Assembly (NCBI GenBank): GCA_945956935.1
Contig: CAMFJD010000011.1
Location: 1 to 53,898 of the forward strand
Direction of reading: 5' to 3'
From: an uncultured Bacillota bacterium
GTDB lineage: Bacteria; Bacillota_I; Bacilli_A; Culicoidibacterales; ZOR0006
DNA length: 53,898 nt
Shown here: one piece after another, positions 50,422 through 53,898 of the stretch
Numbering within the stretch: the first letter of the stretch is position 1
Layout of the letters: every line of letters begins with the position of its first letter
Notes under the pieces: generated by a model
Databases searched by the model: none
The model's input: only the letters and a program-made list of their open reading frames with translations
Told to the model about the DNA's origin: nothing
Made by a program: the position numbers and the translations under genes

Positions 50422-52108
50422 AATTAAAGATTTACACTTTACTTATCCAGGAGCACAACAAGCAACACTCAATGGAGTGAATTTAGAAATTCAACAAGGT
50501 GAGTTTGTGGCAATTATTGGGAATAATGGGAGTGGAAAATCAACATTATGTAAAACATTAAATGGTTTAATCCCTAATTTTATCGTTGGTGATGGAAGTG
50601 GACGTGTTGAATACAACGGTGAAGATCTTTGGAATATGCCAATTGGCAAAATTGCTAAACGTATCGGTTACGTCTATCAAGATTTTGAAAATCAAATTGT
50701 ATGCCCGACTGTTCTGGAAGATGCAGCATTTAGTTGTTTAAATTATGGATTTGAAGATTATATGGAAAAAGGAATCGACGCATTAAATCTTTGTGATTTA
50801 TTAGCAAAAAAAGATGACTATATTTGGCAACTGTCAGGTGGGCAACTTCATTTACTTGCCTTAGCTGGAGCGCTTGCATTGGCGCCAGATGTCCTTATTT
50901 TAGATGAGCCAATTGCTCAACTTGATCCGGCACATGCAAAACAAATGTATGATATATTGAAAGATTTAAATGAAAAACATGGAAAAACAATTATAGTTAT
51001 TGAACATCATAGTGAGTATATTGCTGATTATTGTCAAACAGCAATTTTATTACATGAAGGTCGTGTACTGTGGAAAAAAGATGCTCGAGCAGCATTGCGT
51101 GAGTGCCAACAATTAATTGATTGTCATATTTATCCTCCACAAATTACTGTGGCAGCACAGTTGCTACAAGATCAGAAAACAGGGGTAAAATCGGCAGTGT
51201 TACCAACTACGTTTAGTGAAGGAAAAGTATTTTTTCAAGCGATGGATAGCTTAGTTCAAGCAGATGTGATACACACACACAATGATGTTGAAAAAGAGAT
51301 TGCTGTTGAATTAACAGATATTACAGTACAGTATCGTAGTGTAAAAGGTGATCCAAAAACATTATTCGATAATTTCAATTTGAATATTTTTAAAGGTGAT
51401 AAAATTGCATTGATTGGTTCAAATGGGGCTGGTAAGACAACGTTAATGAAGTTGTTAGTGGGGCTGTTAAAACCAAAAAGAGGCAAAATTAAGATGAACG
51501 GTGTTGATGTGACAAGTTATCGTGCGGAGCAGTTGGCATCACACATATCGTTGGTGTATCAAAATCCAGAACAAATGTTGATAAAAGAAAGTGTACGTGC
51601 TGATATTGAATTTGCCATGAAAGAGCGAAAAGTAGCAAACTATCAAGAACAAGCACAAGAACTGATTGCACTGTTTGATTTGGAAGCTATTGCTGAAAAT
51701 GATGGACGTTTATTATCAGGTGGTCAAATGAGACGCGCCTCATTAGCGATTGGTATTGCATTAGAACCGCCGATTTTATTGCTTGATGAACCAACAGCGA
51801 ATTTAGATATTGCAACTCGTCAGGAAATTATCCGAACGTTAGAACTTCTAAAAGATAAAATTGAAACTGTAATTATTGCAACGCATGATATGCAACTTGT
51901 CTGTGAATTTGCAACTCGTATTTTGGTACTATCATCAGGTGAAGTTATCTGTGATGGTTCAAGAGAGTTTGTTTTCAGTAATCAAGCAGTCAGAAAACAA
52001 GCGGGTATTGAACCACCAGCGATTTATCAAATGGCCGAACAACTTGGCGGATGTGCATATACGGTCAATGAGTTTGTTCAAGCGTTTCAAAAGGAGCAAT
52101 GTGTATGA
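50414..52108 (+). CDS. ECF transporter ATPase with two fused nucleotide-binding domains
   Basis: A 564-residue protein joining two ATPase domains in one chain, like YkoD-type proteins. Domain 1: GNNGSGKST (36-44), YVYQDFENQI, LSGGQ, ILDEPIAQLD and IEHHSEY. Domain 2: GSNGAGKTT (335-343), VYQNPEQML, LSGGQMRR, LLDEPTANLD and ATHDMQ. All catalytic residues are present in both halves. A 60-70 residue linker joins them. It overlaps the S gene by eight bases and the T gene by four. This module is separate from ecfA1A2T at 41826-44295, so the operon encodes a dedicated transporter. Confidence 0.9.
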   Translation: MIKIKDLHFTYPGAQQATLNGVNLEIQQGEFVAIIGNNGSGKSTLCKTLNGLIPNFIVGDGSGRVEYNGEDLWNMPIGKIAKRIGYVYQDFENQIVCPTVLEDAAFSCLNYGFEDYMEKGIDALNLCDLLAKKDDYIWQLSGGQLHLLALAGALALAPDVLILDEPIAQLDPAHAKQMYDILKDLNEKHGKTIIVIEHHSEYIADYCQTAILLHEGRVLWKKDARAALRECQQLIDCHIYPPQITVAAQLLQDQKTGVKSAVLPTTFSEGKVFFQAMDSLVQADVIHTHNDVEKEIAVELTDITVQYRSVKGDPKTLFDNFNLNIFKGDKIALIGSNGAGKTTLMKLLVGLLKPKRGKIKMNGVDVTSYRAEQLASHISLVYQNPEQMLIKESVRADIEFAMKERKVANYQEQAQELIALFDLEAIAENDGRLLSGGQMRRASLAIGIALEPPILLLDEPTANLDIATRQEIIRTLELLKDKIETVIIATHDMQLVCEFATRILVLSSGEVICDGSREFVFSNQAVRKQAGIEPPAIYQMAEQLGGCAYTVNEFVQAFQKEQCV

Positions 52109-52923
52109 AGGCAGTAACAGAACAATTGTGGGACAAGTTTTCGCTTGATTTTCTACGTAATCAAGTATTGAAAAATGCTTACGGAAATGATGATACAATC
52201 ATTGCTAAAATTGATCCACGTACATTACTTATTTGGTATATTTTCTTTGGAGTATTCCCTTGGTTCATGCATAATCCAACACTACTCTTAGGATTATTTA
52301 TTTTTGTTGCTGTAACGACAAGATTAGCAAAAGTTGCTCCACTAGTATTAGTTCTCTTTTGTTTCGGTGTTTTTACTCAAAGCGGATACCTGCTGATTGT
52401 CAGTTGGTTTTTTGGTGGGAATTTAGAAACTTTAGCACCGCTACTAATTATGACATTGAAAGTATCAATTACGTCACTAGCTTCAATCACTGTTTTTTCT
52501 GGTCTGAATCCGGATCGTTTAGCTAGTGGGTTGCTGTGGTTTGGTTGTCCAGATCAATTTGCATTTAGTATTGCATTTGCATATCGGATTTTGCCGATTT
52601 TGATGGAAGAATTTCAAAATATTCTACTTTCTTATCGTTTACGTGGTCAAGCACCAGATAACTCAGGTTGGCGTGGAAAAATTCGGTATGTTATTTATCA
52701 AGTACGGATTATTATGTTATCTTTTCTTCCACTCATGTTAAATATAGCCAAACGTTCAAGAACAACAGTAGAAGCATTGGAATTGCGTGGCTATCGTTAT
52801 GCGAATCAAAATAAAGTTATCAAAAAAATGAAAATAAAAATGCTTCAATTGAGTCAATTAGATTTTTATTTTGCACTTATTTCAATTGCATGGCTTTGGG
52901 GATGTTTCGTAGTTGCGAGTTAG
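52105..52923 (+). CDS. ECF transporter T component of the dedicated system
   Basis: A 272-residue membrane protein of the CbiQ/EcfT family, with membrane segments in 35-130 and near the C-terminus. It carries two coupling motifs of the Arg-Gly type (SYRLRGQAP and ALELRGYRYAN) in the cytoplasmic helices. ATG 52105 overlaps the ATPase stop (ATGA) and is eight bases after AAAAGGAG; an in-frame ATG at 52099 is too near. It is not closely similar to the EcfT at 43501. Confidence 0.85.
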   Translation: MKAVTEQLWDKFSLDFLRNQVLKNAYGNDDTIIAKIDPRTLLIWYIFFGVFPWFMHNPTLLLGLFIFVAVTTRLAKVAPLVLVLFCFGVFTQSGYLLIVSWFFGGNLETLAPLLIMTLKVSITSLASITVFSGLNPDRLASGLLWFGCPDQFAFSIAFAYRILPILMEEFQNILLSYRLRGQAPDNSGWRGKIRYVIYQVRIIMLSFLPLMLNIAKRSRTTVEALELRGYRYANQNKVIKKMKIKMLQLSQLDFYFALISIAWLWGCFVVAS

Positions 52924-52947
52924 TATAATGGGAAAGAAGGAAGAATA

Positions 52948-53736
52948 ATGAAAATAGATTTTCACACACATGGTAAATTAGCAAAAAAATTACCATTTAG
53001 CGAAGTGTATACGCAGTGGTTATTACAAGCAGCTAAAAAAAGTGGCTTAGATGCGATTTGTTTAACAGAACATTTTAATACACTCGAATTTGATGTATTG
53101 TATGAGTATGTGACAAAGTATTGTCACTGTGAGGGTGATAGTTACGTAACACCTGAGAATTTACGCATTTTCTTAGGGCTTGAAGTTGACATTCAAGAAG
53201 GTGGACATACATTGATATTGGGGAATAAAGAAACAGTATTGCGATTACACAAACAATTAGTACCATATCAGGTAAAAGGGGGATTTTTACCTATTGATAC
53301 ATTGTATACGATGATAAAAGATGAAGCAGTTATTTTTGGGGCTGCTCACCCGTATCGCCCTGGGAGTAATATTCCACAGCTATCGGAACAACAATTGATG
53401 TATTTTGATTTCTTTGATCTCAATGGTAAAGATTTGGCAAAAAATAGTGGAGATACACAAAAAGATGTGTATGCATTAGCAAAAAGATTAAATAAACCAT
53501 GTGTCGGAGGAAGCGATACACATCAAGCAACACAATATGGTGTTGTTTGGAATCGTTTTTCTAGAGAAATCACAACGATTAATGAATTATATCAAGAGAT
53601 GAAAGCGATGCAATATATTATTGAAATTGCACCGACAATTGAAATGCAAGTAGAAAATGCGAGTGCACAAAAAAAATTACTGAAATATATCCATGAATTA
53701 GGTGGCGCATACGACACGGCCTTATTGAGTGAGTAA
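52948..53736 (+). CDS. PHP-domain metallohydrolase (predicted phosphoesterase)
   Basis: A 262-residue protein with the full PHP metal-ligand set: HTH at 6-8, EH at 41-42, E79 in GLEV, H134 in AAHPYRPG and DTH at 190-192 in GGSDTH. The family includes histidinol phosphatases, YcdX, and nuclease-type phosphoesterases; the domain does not reveal the substrate. It follows the T component by 24 bases with GAAGGAAG upstream, and a terminator comes right after, so it belongs to the ECF operon. It may process the imported compound, for example by dephosphorylation; that is inference. Confidence 0.85.
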   Translation: MKIDFHTHGKLAKKLPFSEVYTQWLLQAAKKSGLDAICLTEHFNTLEFDVLYEYVTKYCHCEGDSYVTPENLRIFLGLEVDIQEGGHTLILGNKETVLRLHKQLVPYQVKGGFLPIDTLYTMIKDEAVIFGAAHPYRPGSNIPQLSEQQLMYFDFFDLNGKDLAKNSGDTQKDVYALAKRLNKPCVGGSDTHQATQYGVVWNRFSREITTINELYQEMKAMQYIIEIAPTIEMQVENASAQKKLLKYIHELGGAYDTALLSE

Positions 53737-53755
53737 CTACAAAATAAATTGAGTG

Positions 53756-53788
53756 AAAAAATCGTACAGTTTGGCTGTACGATTTTTT
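53756..53788 (+). terminator. Terminator after the PHP gene
   Basis: AAAAAATCGTACAG (53756-53769) and CTGTACGATTTTTT (53775-53788) are perfectly complementary around TTTGG. A-run and T-run make it effective in both directions. Confidence 0.92.
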
Positions 53789-53872
53789 ACTTGAAAATAA
53801 ATGAGGGGATATGCTGAGAAAGATTTTCGTATCAGAAAATAGCTGTCAAAAGCAAAGAAAGGGGAAAAAAGA

Positions 53873-53898
53873 GTGGAAAAAGGCAACACACAAGGAAG
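53873..53898 (+). CDS. Possible start of the next gene (partial)
   Basis: GTG 53873 lies eight bases after AAAGGGG and opens a frame beginning VEKGNTQG that runs off the window. Too short to identify. Confidence 0.3.

Noticed and set aside
53803-53830. GGGGATATGCTGAGA near the right edge resembles part of a TPP riboswitch
   Set aside because: GGGG and GCTGAGA are nearly adjacent, whereas a TPP riboswitch needs a helix between GGGGTGC and CTGAGA and a later ACCTGAT...GG segment, which is missing in the remaining bases.

Overview
The window looks like a chromosomal core region of an AT-rich, low-GC Gram-positive bacterium (Bacillota, class Bacilli or a close relative). Three things support this. 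The gene order cysS-mrnC-rlmB-sigH-rpmG-secE-nusG-rplKAJL-ybxB-type methyltransferase-rpoBC-rpsL-rpsG-fusA-tuf-S10-spc-alpha-ecfA1A2T-truA-rplM-rpsI is the Bacilli order. Shine-Dalgarno sequences close to AGGAGG precede nearly every gene. Ribosomal proteins bL33, bL36 and uS14 are all in their zinc-binding form. I cannot name a genus. TGA is used as a genuine stop (for example at the end of ecfA2), so the code is standard. All intact genes are on the + strand.

Layout. 1-470: decayed end of an IS3-family insertion sequence on the minus strand. 604-4334: heterodimeric ABC exporter. 4425-5675: CNNM/CorC-type membrane protein. 5739-6839: mutY. 6930-9421: cysS, mrnC and rlmB, tightly packed. 9472-11066: sigma factor of the SigH/ComX type, rpmG, secE, nusG. 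11100-13745: the L11-L1 and L10-L7/L12 units, each with its own promoter and structured leader. 13831-21806: rsmC-like methyltransferase, rpoB, rpoC. 21828-26588: str region (rpsL, rpsG, fusA, tuf). 26747-41546: one long S10-spc-alpha ribosomal supercluster including secY, adk, map, infA and rpoA, driven by two tandem promoters and closed by two hairpins. 41717-45054: ecfA1-ecfA2-ecfT (shared energizing module of vitamin ECF transporters) and truA. 45079-46099: rplM-rpsI. 46288-49344: copper-responsive copY-copA. 49582-53788: a four-gene operon encoding a second, self-contained ECF-type transporter (S component, double ATPase, T component) plus a PHP-domain metallohydrolase, closed by a strong terminator. 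A further gene may begin at the right edge.

Most of the window is conserved translation and transcription machinery. The interest lies in its control layer and in the right end: two separate sites resembling the L1-binding helix of 23S rRNA before rplK and before rplA; an L10-type attenuator; an unusual repeated hairpin element before fusA; a perfect palindrome between fusA and tuf; a tiny upstream reading frame coupled to ecfA1; a CopY with three CxC motifs; and frequent TGn extended -10 promoters. The best candidate for an incompletely described system is the 49582-53736 operon, where a dedicated ECF importer is co-transcribed with a predicted phosphoesterase. The window has no CRISPR array, no tRNA or rRNA gene that I could see, and no prophage.
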